The notes beneath the pieces are model-generated. The model searched no databases and was not told the origin of the DNA. It worked only from the letters and a program-made list of their open reading frames with translations. A stretch of 64,000 nucleotides of DNA from Mycogone perniciosa (Eukaryota; Ascomycota; Sordariomycetes; Hypocreales; Hypocreaceae): positions 29,349 through 93,348 of the forward strand of contig JAOALB010000158.1 of NCBI GenBank assembly GCA_025331125.1. The letters run 5' to 3'. The translations under genes were made by a program, and so were the position numbers. Positions within the stretch are counted from its first letter, which is position 1; every line of letters begins with the position of its first letter. Of the stretch, positions 28,313 to 38,829 are shown piece after piece.

Positions 28313-29067
28313 CTATGGCTTTCCAGCTCCTTGGCTTCTAGCAATCACCTGCTCGACTATCTTTTCGAGCAGAGGGATTGAAGAGGAGCCGTCTGCCCCC
28401 AGAATACCTGCCAACGACTTCTCGGCATATTTGGCCATCATATCCACCTCGATATTTACCGAGTCGCCTTTAGTCTTCCCGGCCAATACGACCCTCTCTT
28501 GAGAATACGAAATCAACATGATTTCCCACCAACCCTCAGCATCGTTCACCTGGGTGACAGTCAAGCTAGTTCCGTCGATGGCAATGAAGCCCTTGTACAC
28601 GATGTATCGGAGGAACTCGCGCTTCTTGGGTTGGAACCTGAAGGTGAGGGCATTTCCGTCTGGCGTTACTGAAAGGATATCGGCCGTCGTGTCGACATGG
28701 CCTTGGACAAAGTGGCCTCCCATGCGGGTGTCGGCCCGGACAGCACGCTCCAAGTTCACTCTGCTTGACTCAACAAGTGTGCCGAGGTTGGTGATGCGTA
28801 GGGTTTCGGGAGCGACACCGATGGTGAAGGTATGATCAGTGAAGGAAGTGACAGTAAGACAGCAACCATTGACGGCAATGGAGTCACCTTCATGACAGTC
28901 CTTGAGGAGATCGGAGCCTGATGGAATTGTGACAGTCATCACTGAGCTGTCGGTGGCAGCATCCTTCTCGAGGCGGGTGATGACTAAATACATGACCTTA
29001 GGAATGAGTTTGATGGACAATGGTTGCATGACTTACCCCCTATCGCCTCAACAATTCCGGTGAACAT
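28313..29067 (-). CDS. RIB5: Riboflavin synthase (alpha chain type)
   Basis: Dismutates two 6,7-dimethyl-8-ribityllumazines into riboflavin and a pyrimidinedione, the last step of vitamin B2 synthesis; a homotrimer in the cytosol. Two exons (29067-29037 and 28983-28313) yield 233 residues. Exon 1 carries MFTGIVEAIG, the invariant N terminus. The 53-nt intron (28984-29036) has GTAAGT and TTTAG ends, and joins the family sequence in frame as IGVITRLEKD. Two lumazine-binding barrels are visible: the first contains CHEGDSIAVNGCCLTVT and the second contains GHFVQGHVD and GFIAIDGTSLTVT. The convergent neighbour MUS81 ends 99 bp away. Confidence 0.94.
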
Positions 29068-29621
29068 TGTTCCTGATTTCGGCCTGAGCGCTTCTTGGTT
29101 ACTCAGTTGAAGAACGTTCGTAATCGTCGTGTGTTGATGCTGAAACAAGATGAAGGCCGAGAAACCCGTTATGAGGGGCTCTGATTTTAATGGTGTGATA
29201 TGACCAAAATATGCTTAACCGGTAACGTTGAAATATCTGAGATATAGGTTTTATTAAACTTGAAGATCAATCAATCAGAGTCAAGCATTGGCTTTTATAC
29301 TCTGTCGAATAATAACTCGAAAGACATAGTCTTCTTACCAAGCTTACTGAGTATTACCAATCGATCGGTTTCTTTGTCTGACGATGTACGGAGTATGTCA
29401 AGCCGAGAAGCCCCGCATCCTACACCCCTCCAAGCTTCTTATCGATAAAGCCCGCCCAAATTTTTTAGTGAGCAGTCACAATGTGTGGTGAAATCGATCA
29501 ACCAAAACCCGAGTGATGAACCCGATCCACCATTTTCAACAAAACCGCCTTTCTGAATTTCATCTACTGAAAGTCTTGAAATATTCGACCGATAGAAGAA
29601 CAACTGAAGAATTCTCTTAAG
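29068..29621. other. Divergent promoter region of RIB5 and ACL4
   Basis: 554 bp between divergent starts. One TACGGAGTA copy lies at 29385-29393. No gene is supported. Confidence 0.35.
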
Positions 29622-30743
29622 ATGGCGCCAAACCGGGCCAATGACAAGAAGGACCAAACCCCAAGCAAACTCATCGCCGATGCCGAGACTCAATATGAAG
29701 TGGGAAATCTCGACGAGGCGATCGCGCTCGCGACACGGGCTCTGGAGGCAACCGGCACAGGAGGCGATTTCGAACTCAAAGCCCTGAACCTACTCGGAAT
29801 ACTCTTCGTTGAAGACGGCGAGGTCGAGGAAGCACGGGAGTTCTTTGAGCGAGCCGTAAAGCTGGACGAAGACGGAACCTTGGACGACAAGGTCGGCGGT
29901 GGACCTGAGAAGTTTTTGTTCATGGCGCAACTGAGCGAGGAGGGTGGCCAGGATAGCGTCAAGTGGTTTGAGAGAGGCGCTTCAGCACTGCGGAAACAGA
30001 TCCAGACTTTGAACGATGTCGCCAACAAGACGCCAGAGCAGCAGGCCCTCCTTGAAGAGAGGCAGAGCAAACTCGGTGGCGTGCTGTGCGCCGTCGCTGA
30101 GGTCTACATGACCGACTTGTCCTGGGAGTCGGACGCGGAGCAGCGCTGCGAGGCGCTCATCACGGAAGCCATGATGATTGCTCCCAATTACGCAGAGACT
30201 TGGCAGACGGTGGCCAATGTGCGCATCTCACAAGCGCGCGGTGAGGAGGCACGTACTGCCCTGAAACGAAGTCTGGAGATCTGGCAGGATCTGCCGCCTG
30301 AGCACCCTGCCGTGCCCGAGTTCCCCACAAGAGTCAGCTTGGCTCGACTGCTCATGGAAGCCGATATGCAGGAGCAGGCCTTGGTTGTGCTGGAGCGGCT
30401 GGTCACGGACGACGACTCTAGCGTTGAGGTGTGGTACCTGGGCGGCTGGTGCATGTACGTCGCGGGCGAGAAGCTGCGAGAAGCCAAGGCGCAGCAGAAC
30501 GGCGATACTGCCGCCGAGGAGTGGAAGTCGACATGGGGGTACTCAAGAAAATGGTTGACTCAGTGTCTGAAGCTCTATGAGCTGCAGGAGTACGAGGACG
30601 AGAGGCTTGGTGGGCATGCGGTAGAGCTCCTGCAGAGCATCAACAGGGAGCTTGGCGAGCCTCCGGAGGGCGAGGATGAAGAGGAGTGGTCTGGCATTAG
30701 CGATGATGAAAACGACGATGAGGATGAGGAAATGGAGGGCTGA
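29622..30743 (+). CDS. ACL4: TPR chaperone of ribosomal protein uL4 (Acl4-like)
   Basis: 373 residues, no intron. Tetratricopeptide repeats fill most of the chain, for example SKLIADAETQYEVGNLDEAI near 15-35, LLGILFVEDGEVEEAREFFE near 67-86 and later helices up to about residue 330. An acidic tail EGEDEEEWSGISDDENDDED closes the protein. This layout matches Acl4, the dedicated chaperone that binds newly made Rpl4 and delivers it to pre-60S particles. TPR proteins are easily confused, but the length, repeat spacing and acidic tail all agree. Start chosen at AAGATGG, the first ATG of the frame. Confidence 0.82.
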   Translation: MAPNRANDKKDQTPSKLIADAETQYEVGNLDEAIALATRALEATGTGGDFELKALNLLGILFVEDGEVEEAREFFERAVKLDEDGTLDDKVGGGPEKFLFMAQLSEEGGQDSVKWFERGASALRKQIQTLNDVANKTPEQQALLEERQSKLGGVLCAVAEVYMTDLSWESDAEQRCEALITEAMMIAPNYAETWQTVANVRISQARGEEARTALKRSLEIWQDLPPEHPAVPEFPTRVSLARLLMEADMQEQALVVLERLVTDDDSSVEVWYLGGWCMYVAGEKLREAKAQQNGDTAAEEWKSTWGYSRKWLTQCLKLYELQEYEDERLGGHAVELLQSINRELGEPPEGEDEEEWSGISDDENDDEDEEMEG

Positions 30744-31098
30744 GACTTGAGTATGAATAAACGATGACTGACATTAGACGGCGTTGGATGGGGCAGAGAC
30801 CAAAGAAAAAGGTTGTTTTTGTGAATAATAGGAAGCTTGCCGTTTGTTTGTTTTTGCTTCCCGTGGATATACTGGAAATAATACTACCAGCTTAGAGCCC
30901 GATATACCCTAGATTTCTGGTGACCATAGTCGATGATATGTCACGGCGACTTTGGTTTCTATCCATCCAAGGCATTGCCATTTCACTTTTGTCAATATTC
31001 AATAGACAATCCATCTCACTCCCTCCAAGAATCCCAGGAAATAGCCCCAAAACTCCATACAAAAAAATGCATTATTCTTCTTCATTGCAGCGAGTATT
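30744..31098. other. Convergent intergenic region
   Basis: 355 bp between the stop codons of ACL4 and GIR2. No gene is seen. Confidence 0.35.
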
Positions 31099-31885
31099 TC
31101 AATTCGCCTCAACCTTGAGCTGTTCAATCCCCTCTGTCGGCACCCCATCCTCCTCCTCACCCTCACCCTCGCCCTCGTCACCCTTCCCAACCAGACCTCT
31201 CTCCCAGAGCTGCTTGCCAGTCAGCTTAATGGGCTCCTTGACCTTGGCCTTCTTCAGCTCCGCCAGCTTCTCCTCTTCCTCTCTTAGTCTCTGCTCCTCT
31301 ATCTCCCTGAGGAAGTCCTCGCGCCACTTCATAAACGTCTCCGGCGTGACGGCGGTGCCGTGGAACTTCTTGTTCTCCTCGCGCTCTGCGGCCAAGACTT
31401 CTTCCTCGCGCACTTTGGCGACGGCGTCCTTCCTGTCCTGGATGAGCTGCTCCGCAGCTTCTTTCAGAGAGGAATAGAGCGTGAAGATCATGGCCATGCC
31501 GAGGTTTTCCTGGACAGTGTCTGTGAGACCAGCGAGGAGCTGGTCGCGGTCGTCGCTGACGCTGAAGTATTCATGTGAGGCGGCATTGGGAGGGGCGAGG
31601 ATGTCGAGATGAGGAGCGACGTCGGGGTATTCGTCAGGATAGCGGATGGAGATGGAGAAACTAGGGGGTTCGACTTCTGTATCTTCTTCGTCGGGGATAT
31701 CGAGGGTTACTGTTATCCTGAATTCGGTTTCGGATATATCTGTCGGTTGTTTGTGAAGTGGTTAGAGGCGAGTTGGAAAGATTTTTGATGGCAGAGGGGA
31801 GTGGAGGAACTTGCGAACCGGTGATTTCTTCGGGGAAGATGGATTCGAGCACTTCGCGCTCTTCGACCTGCTCCTCGCGACCCAT
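31099..31885 (-). CDS. GIR2: RWD-domain protein Gir2/DFRP2-like
   Basis: Two exons (31885-31819, 31739-31099) give 235 residues. The N-terminal RWD domain reads MGREEQVEEREVLESIFPEE, then ISETEFRITVTLDIPDE after the 79-nt intron, then the RWD signature PPSFSISIRYPDEYPDVAP. The C-terminal half is a charged coiled coil (EEQRLREEEEKLAELKKAK) containing the DFRP-like segment TGKQLWERGL. Gir2 partners the translation GTPase Rbg2 and binds Gcn1 through its RWD domain, which links it to stalled-ribosome and Gcn2 signalling. The donor GTTCGC is weak, but the join ITDISETE is in frame and fits the family. Confidence 0.88.
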
Positions 31886-32293
31886 TGTGAGAGACCTGTA
31901 TCGCGATACGTGAGAAATTGAGTGTTTTGGAGTTGGAACAGAAAGGTTATGGTGCAGATGATGCTGTTGGATATCTTAGGTGGGGTCGATGTCAATCTTC
32001 ATGGCGGGGTTCGCCAACCACATTCCTCCTCCCACTTACATGCGAAAAGAGTCTGCAATGCAATGAAGTACTGCAAAATCGCGGCAATTGTGGTTATAAA
32101 TTGCAGGGAGACATTTGTTTCCCACAGGTGAATGCTCTATAAACTTGCTTGATTCTTCACGATAGAGCACAAACCTGCTAACCGAGCTAAGCCTGCACAG
32201 AAATCGGATCGAAACAGCGTTTGATCAACTACTATATAAATAGTCGAAAGGGTATCTATCAACCGTAGGTTTACATGAAAAAGGAGAGTATCC
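31886..32293. other. Intergenic: GIR2 promoter and GH114 3' region
   Basis: 408 bp, no gene supported. Confidence 0.35.
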
Positions 32294-33397
32294 TCATGTC
32301 CCTAATGGGGTATTGTACTGCTTGCCATCGCAGTACTGTACAAAACCATCGAGGTTCATCTTCTTGAGTACCGTGCTGAAGTGATCTGAGCCAGCAGAAA
32401 CACCGGTATGCGAGCAAAACTCGTCAGCCCGCTTAGGATCGATCTTTGGTGCGCCATCTGGGTATTCAATATGGAAGACAGGCTTTCCGGCTCGTATGAA
32501 GGCGGAAAACGTCTGGCACTCCTTGTACTGGGCGCATTGCTCATTCACTGAAAAGTCCACGATATCAAGTACATCAGGGATAATGCCGCCTGCATTCTTG
32601 AGGCCAATGGCCATGTGATACGGCTGAGCCTGCTGGTGGAGGAACTTCAGGAAGTCAATGGAATCCTGGGCTGTGAGGTTCAGTCCATTGTCACTTTGCT
32701 GTTTCTCCATTGTTAGCTGTCTGGTTCTTCTGTGTCGAATCGAAGCACTCACGTAGCCATCTACGTTGTCGGGGTCGATGGCATCACACCCTTTTAACCA
32801 AGCCAGTCTGATACGCTCCTTCATGATATTGCGGACATTTTCACTATCTAGCTTCAACCAGCGCTCATCAGGCCATCCATCGAGCGGCTTGCCCAAGTCT
32901 GATGCATTGAATTTGTCCTTGTCTGGTCTAAAGTCCTCGTAGGAGCCGGCACTGAAGTAGCATATGACCTTTTTACCAGCGTCATGTAGAGTCTTGAGCG
33001 TCTCAGCGTTGTTTTCGAAGAGGTCCAGGTCCCAGACATCGACGTTGGGGTTTCCAACCCCATTGACCTCAATCTTGGTCTTGAGGACAATCTGCCATGT
33101 AGCATTGACCTGGGGATGCCATGAGCTTGTCCGATCGGGGCCGTTTTGAAGACCACTGGGATTGGAGCTATTTCCGCCATTTTCATTATCATCACCGCCG
33201 CTCCCTCTTCGTGGCAGGCCCACGCCTAGGCCGACTCCCAGGGAGATGGCCATCGCGAGAAGAACGGCACCAGCGATAATGATCTCCTTCCAGAGTGGCC
33301 ACGAGCTCCCTGATTGCTCGGGCTTTTCTTCAGGCTCCGACGCAATAGCCTCGAGTTTCTCCATGCCTGATTCTTGATGTGGTGTATCGTTGAACAA
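32294..33397 (-). CDS. Membrane-anchored glycoside hydrolase family 114 protein
   Basis: GH114 enzymes include endo-alpha-1,4-polygalactosaminidases, which cut galactosaminogalactan-type polymers of fungal walls and biofilms. Without an intron the frame reads 367 residues. I predict a 54-nt intron (32699-32752) with GTGAGT, a GCTAAC branch and CAG end; being a multiple of three and stop-free it hides in the frame. Removing it gives 349 residues and the expected family reading DPDNVDGYQSDNGLNL. A short cytosolic N terminus, a membrane helix at about 38-60 (IIIAGAVLLAMAISLGVGLG) and a Ser/Asn/Gly linker precede the barrel, which shows VDVWDLDLFEN, VICYFSAGSYEDFRPD and the aspartates in CDAIDPDNVDGY. 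A type II membrane protein facing the cell surface is inferred. Confidence 0.88.
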   Translation of the reverse strand: MFNDTPHQESGMEKLEAIASEPEEKPEQSGSSWPLWKEIIIAGAVLLAMAISLGVGLGVGLPRRGSGGDDNENGGNSSNPSGLQNGPDRTSSWHPQVNATWQIVLKTKIEVNGVGNPNVDVWDLDLFENNAETLKTLHDAGKKVICYFSAGSYEDFRPDKDKFNASDLGKPLDGWPDERWLKLDSENVRNIMKERIRLAWLKGCDAIDPDNVDGYVSASIRHRRTRQLTMEKQQSDNGLNLTAQDSIDFLKFLHQQAQPYHMAIGLKNAGGIIPDVLDIVDFSVNEQCAQYKECQTFSAFIRAGKPVFHIEYPDGAPKIDPKRADEFCSHTGVSAGSDHFSTVLKKMNLDGFVQYCDGKQYNTPLGT

Positions 33398-35130
33398 GAG
33401 GCCTTTCGGTGCCTCTCCGCCAACGAACGAACGAGACGCGACTCTCTCTTCTCATAATTATGCTGCAGAGCCAAGGTATTTCTGCAGCCATGGTGAGCTG
33501 ATTGTTCGCCTCACTTATCGAATCATTCCAGCAAGCAACAACTGAAGACAACAGGCAGACAGTCTCTTGGCAATGCCAACATCGCCTCGGATGCTGCGGC
33601 GCAGGGGCCAGAAGGGCTGGTGTGGCACAGCAACTGGGCGGGACCCCTGCTTTCGAGCTTTTATTGGTATGGCTATGATGGTGGCGTCCTGCACGGAGTT
33701 GGGCTGCGCTGCGAGCGATGCACGAACTAGATATCCCAGTCCAAAAGAGGGACCGGGAACTGGAGCAGCTCGTCAAGCAAGCAGCTCCTGTGGAGCCGCC
33801 GGCTTATCAATACAGACGGATACATGTCTTCCGAGGAATGCCATGTGAACAAGCATGACAGGCTGTGGAAGATGAAGATGGGATATGCTAATAATAACAA
33901 GTTCATCCGCCACTGAAGGAGTAGTACTCGTAATCTACGAGCATAATATCGGTTCACAACCTTGCAAGTGCCAACTGCTTGTGATGAAACGAGATGCTTC
34001 CAATAGAGGCAGCGATTCGATCCGTGTAATATAACAATTCATATCTCATCAAACAAAAGAGCAAGCCTCCTAGAAAGTAGTAGTAGTAGTACGAAGTGGT
34101 AGTGGTAGTGCAATAAAAATGTGGAATACTCCGGACATTTGACTACGTGGATCTATCATCTATGAGATCTCACGCTGTAAGCAACGGTTGCATTGGGTTC
34201 CATGCAATTCTAATTGCCTCGGTAAGCCGTTAATTAGTACTTGTACTCCGTAATCCGTGTCTAAATGCTTACTCGTAGTACTCCGCATGTACTCCGTACT
34301 TCGCGAAGAAACAAGCAGACCCAGCAAAGGTTGTCTCCGTGCGCCAAGCAGTAATACTATGGTCTACTATCCGCCATGTGTCCGCATGCAGTTTGTAATG
34401 CAAAGGCCACCTGATCGTGCTAAGGAACAAACCGTGCTCCATACTGATGCAACACTACAGCTCGCAGGCAAGTGAGTGGATATAGCAGAGGCTAAAATAA
34501 AAATCCATGTATGTACGAGTATGGATGGATCCCAGCCACCGCTGTGGAAATGATGCTGGTTCGCGGCTCATGGTTCATGGGCATTTTTAAGCAGCTCGAT
34601 AGAGGAGCTACGTAAGCTTCTTTGGGAGAAGCACCAGTCCTCCTCTCTGCTCCGTTCTGCTCGCAGCCTCGTGATGGTGATAATGGTGATGCCTTGGAAG
34701 CTTCGGGAACCGCCATCAATGCATTAGTACGAGTACACAGAGGCCTATCTATGTAGATCCAAGGCATTGGATGAAATCTCCCCCTGCTTTCGGCGGATAC
34801 GTACGAAGTACTAATACTCGTACTGTTACTACTACTCGTAACTACTGCATGCGCTTATCTGTCAGTCATCCCGTGTTTTCCTTTCCTACATTCGGTCAAT
34901 CGGCCCTCCCCACCGCCCGAAAAGCTCACCAGCCACATTTAATTTCAGACCGTTGCTTGCAAGTTGCCACCACTGCCCAAAACACACCCCTCTCACAAAT
35001 TTCAGCGACAGCCTTCTTCTTCTTCCTCTTCTTCCCATTTCTCTCTCCTTTCCAAAGCTCCTGTGCCTTTTCTTGCCCTCCGGCTGAGCCGTAAAACCTC
35101 TTTCTATATCCCTAATTCCTAATTGCGACG
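33398..35130. other. Intergenic: divergent promoters of the GH114 and CBM48 genes
   Basis: 1.7 kb with no supportable gene. It contains a short tag microsatellite at about 34078-34092, TACTCCGTA/TACGAAGTA motifs at 34242-34252, 34277-34305 and 34799-34830, and a C/T-rich tract at about 35014-35060 just before the CBM48 gene. Confidence 0.4.
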
Positions 35131-37886
35131 ATGGGCAGCTATACCTTCAAGTGGTATGTTTGAATCCTCCTGCATTTGGCACCCGTCACGCAGCCGCCCC
35201 CAACCGAATCCGGCGGTTTTTGCGCATCACACTTCACATCACGAGGCCACAAGTTCCCTTACTTCGCCCACACACACACAAATGCAATGCGCCGTCTTGG
35301 AGATGTGGATCAAAACTAACACCCGCGATTTTGCAGGGAGCACCCCGCTGAGGAGGTCTTTGTCACGGGCACCTTTGACAACTGGACCAAGAGCGAACAG
35401 TTGGACAAGGTGGGCGATGTCTTCCAGAAGAGTGTCGAACTGAAAAATGCCACGGAAAAGATATACTACAAGGTAGGTTTAGGCCATGATCAAGGCTGTC
35501 CCTTGCAGTGCGGCTGTGTTTTTGTTTCTCTGCGACGCCCGTTTTATTACAACCTTTGTTGAGCATGCGACCGTCGGCGCGGCCTTTTGGGTTGGCTCCA
35601 GTAGACTGTATTGATACGGTCCACTGGTTTTTAGAGTCACCGCAACTCATCTGCCGTCATGGGCATCTTGTGAAGTTGGAGCCGTTGTCACGCAATGCGG
35701 AGCCAGTGCGGCTGGGCCATCAAGGCCCCGAGACTCGCGCTCGGTCTGCATCTTGTTGCGCAACCAACCAGACGGCCATGTTCCGCTTGCTGGGCTGGTG
35801 TCCAGGATATGACGCAACAGCCGGCCGCGGGGGCTGGAATTCTGGAGCAGAACTGGACATTGACCATATCACACGCGTCTTAGTGCCTCTAGAGCGGGCA
35901 TAGCGGTGAGGATGTGCAAGCGCCACAGCCGCAAAGATGAGCCATGGGCCAAAGTTACCTTCTAAGCCCATTGGAAGCGCGATCAGCTCTCTGTCTTGTC
36001 GTTGCTGAACTAGCCTCTGCTCTAGGCTGTTTCAACTTGCATTTTTGCCGGCCAGTGGCTGAATCTGGGAGGCTTTCTGGACCCCTGTCATTCGTGCCAA
36101 TGCGCGCCCCCGCACCACTCCAACCAACCCCTTCTTATATCATGTCACCCACCCCAGCCAGCCAGCCTGTCTCAGCGGTTACGCCCTTGAACATACACCT
36201 TCGTCGCTTGTCGTTCGCAATTGGTGTTGCATTTTGTTCACAATTCATTGCTGACTTGCTTTACTCTTTACACAGTTTGTTGTTGACGGCACCTGGACAA
36301 TCAACGAGTCCTGTGCCAAAGAGGCCGATCACGAGGGCAACACCAACAACTTCCTCACTCCCGAGGATATCGTCCAGTCAACTCCTGCCGCTGCCCTGAT
36401 CAACACAGTGACTCCGGAGTCAACCACTGCTAAGATGGCCAGCGAACAGCCCATTGCGAACACTGAAGGCACGGCCACTCCGTCCGACATCCCTGGCGGT
36501 TTCCCTCCTGAGACTCCCGCCAGTGAGTTGGACAAGCCCGTCAGCGTCAATCCGCTACCTGCGGCTGATGGTGCCGTAAACCCCATCAAGCTCGAGCCTG
36601 GCGAGGAGGTCCCTCACGCCATCGCTGCTGAGGGCATCAACTCACACGTCAAGTTGGATGAGGAGTCTTACGAGAAAAGTGATGCCATTCCCGGCATTGA
36701 GTCTATCAACTTGCCTCCTGTCACCAGCAACTTGATTCCCGAGTCAAGTCTGCCTGTAGTTGATGCCAACGACGTCAATATCAACACTGTCGGTGTTGGT
36801 GCGACTACTCTGGACCTGGCTGGTCAGGTTCCCCTAGAGTCCAAGGCTCCCGAGGCCGTTGAGGAGACTCAGGAGAAGGCCATTGCTGAACCCGAGGCTG
36901 ATGCCGCCGTGGTTGAGCAGAAGGAAGAGGTTCAGGAGGAGGTCGCAGCCGAGGTACCAGCCGAGGTCAAGGAGTCTATCACCGAGTCTGGTGAGAGCCC
37001 CGAGGCGGCTGCCAATGCCACCGCCGTTGAGGAGAAGAAGGAAGTTGAAGCTCAACTTCTGGACGAAGTCAAGCCTGCTCCTTCGGCAGAGGAAGCTAAG
37101 CCTGAGGAAGTCAAGGAGGAGGCAGCCACTGCAGTTCCAATCGTTGCTGAACCCCCTACCCCTGAAGTACTGGTGACCGAGGCCGAGACAACAGAAGCTC
37201 CCGTTGCTGAGGTCACAAATATTGAGGTGACCAAGGTTGAGGTCCCCGTTCCTGAGCCTGTGATCGAAGAGGCCAGGGTTGAGGAGACCAAGCCAGAGGA
37301 GACGGTGGCTCCAGTTGTCGAGGAGACCAAGCCCGAAGAGACAGTGGCTCCAGTAGTCGAGGAGAAGGTTGAAGAGGTCACACCAGAGCAGACCAAGCCA
37401 GAGGAGACAGTGGTTCCAGTAGTCGAGGAGAAGGTTGAAGAGGTCACACCAGAGGAGACCAAGACTGAGGCTCCAGCACCTGAGGAGACCAAAGTCGAAG
37501 AGACCAAAACTGAAGCTCCAGTACCCGAGTCTGCCGCAGTTGAGATCCCTAAGACAGAGGCTCCGGTAACTGAAGTACCAGCCACTGAGGAGGTCAAGAC
37601 CGAGGCAGTCATGACTGAAGTGCCGCCAATCGACACCACTGTTACTGAGGCCCCCAAGGCCGAAATCCCAGCAGCTGAATCACCAGTGACCGAAACAGAC
37701 AGGACCGAGATTCCGCCAGCCGAAACCCCTGCCACTGAGGCTGCTACGGATGTCCCAGCAACCGATATTCCCAAGATTGAGGAGCCAGTCAATGGGGCCA
37801 AGGCTGCTGAAGCGTCTGTTAAGAAGAGAAACCGTCTCAGCTCCATCTTCAGCAAGATCAAGCAGAAGTTGACGGATAAGAACTAG
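35131..37886 (+). CDS. CBM48 (AMPK glycogen-binding-like) protein with long acidic repeat tail
   Basis: Three exons (35131-35153, 35337-35472, 36276-37886) encode 589 residues. The N-terminal 85 residues form a CBM48/AMPK-beta-like carbohydrate-binding domain: MGSYTFKW, EHPAEEVFVTGTFDNWTKSE and KIYYKFVVDGTWTINE, all three joined only by splicing. From about residue 100 to 565 the chain is low-complexity, rich in Glu, Pro, Val, Thr and Ala, with imperfect repeats of the type KPEETVAPVVEE and TEAPVTEV. The end is a basic helix, KKRNRLSSIFSKIKQKLTDK. The architecture recalls yeast Crp1/Mdg1, whose cellular role is poorly defined. Intron 2 is 803 nt, more than ten times the local norm. Exon 1 carries only eight codons. 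Confidence 0.85.
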
Positions 37887-38829
37887 GAGCAACAGTGACG
37901 GAGCAAGCTGTCATGTTGATGCCTTTTCTCTATTTCCAGGAACGAGTTTGGGTTGTTGGAGTGTTTTGCTGTTACCTATGTCTATGATTCCCCACATTCG
38001 CAATAGGTTTGACTTGGGTTGACCAAGTCGGAGACCTTGGTCGCCATCATATACCTCAATTCATTTTATGATTTTTCTGCACATGTTTTTTCTGATGTTT
38101 ACTTGGGTACCCATGTATCGAAGAGATTGGTCACGGTTAAACTTGGGAGGTGTAGGTAATAGGGTGGCTGAGATGTTTGAAATTGAACTCGTTAGAATGA
38201 TATGTGATGATAAAGCGCCTCAGCCTTCATGAGTCAATCCCAGCCGCAGTAGTATTGCGGGGTAGTTTCAGGTTAACTCCTATGATGGCAATTGGACTCT
38301 ATCCAATGAGGATAGGAGCAGCCACTTAGCCTGGGTGAAACGTTGAAACTTTGGGACTTCGACTGATACGGGGTAGGCCACGGAGTATTCCGTATTTGGA
38401 GTTTGCTTGTTCATGGAGTTGATCACCTGGTTTGGCACGTGGCAGAGCTGCTGACAAAGTTCGCCTCTATCCGCTCCCAGCTGGAGCTCTGACTGTTTCC
38501 CCAAACAGTTTAATCTCATCACGATTTGCCCCGCCGCTGACTCGACTTTCCATCCTCCACAAGTCCCGGGGTCAGCCGGGACTACTTCTCGAGCTTCTCT
38601 CTCTTCAATATCGTCGGTACTTTGTTTCTCCTCTGTCAGCGCTTTGTGCGCGCGATCATCATTTTCCGGTCAAGCCGTCCATTCGACAGCGAGGCGGGCC
38701 GCTTGTGTGTAGCCTGTGGCATGCTGGCCCTCGCGCTCGCGTCCGGCAGATCGATCGGTTCGAGCAATTGAGTGGCAGCCATCCATCTCTCATCATTTAC
38801 TGCATCATCTCCTGTTTTGCAGCGTTATC
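37887..38829. other. Intergenic: CBM48 3' region and MAG2 promoter
   Basis: No gene is supported. A TACGGAGTA-like motif lies at 38381-38397. A TTTTGCAG at 38815-38822, just 7 nt before the MAG2 start, could be the acceptor of an intron in the leader. Confidence 0.35.

Noticed and set aside
35508..35903. 131-codon frame inside the long CBM48 intron
   Set aside because: It has no family features, and the intron boundaries restore the CBM48 domain exactly.
37052..37861. 269-codon Ser/Thr/Gly/Val-rich minus-strand frame
   Set aside because: It is the mirror of the acidic repeats of the CBM48 protein; low complexity and no family likeness.
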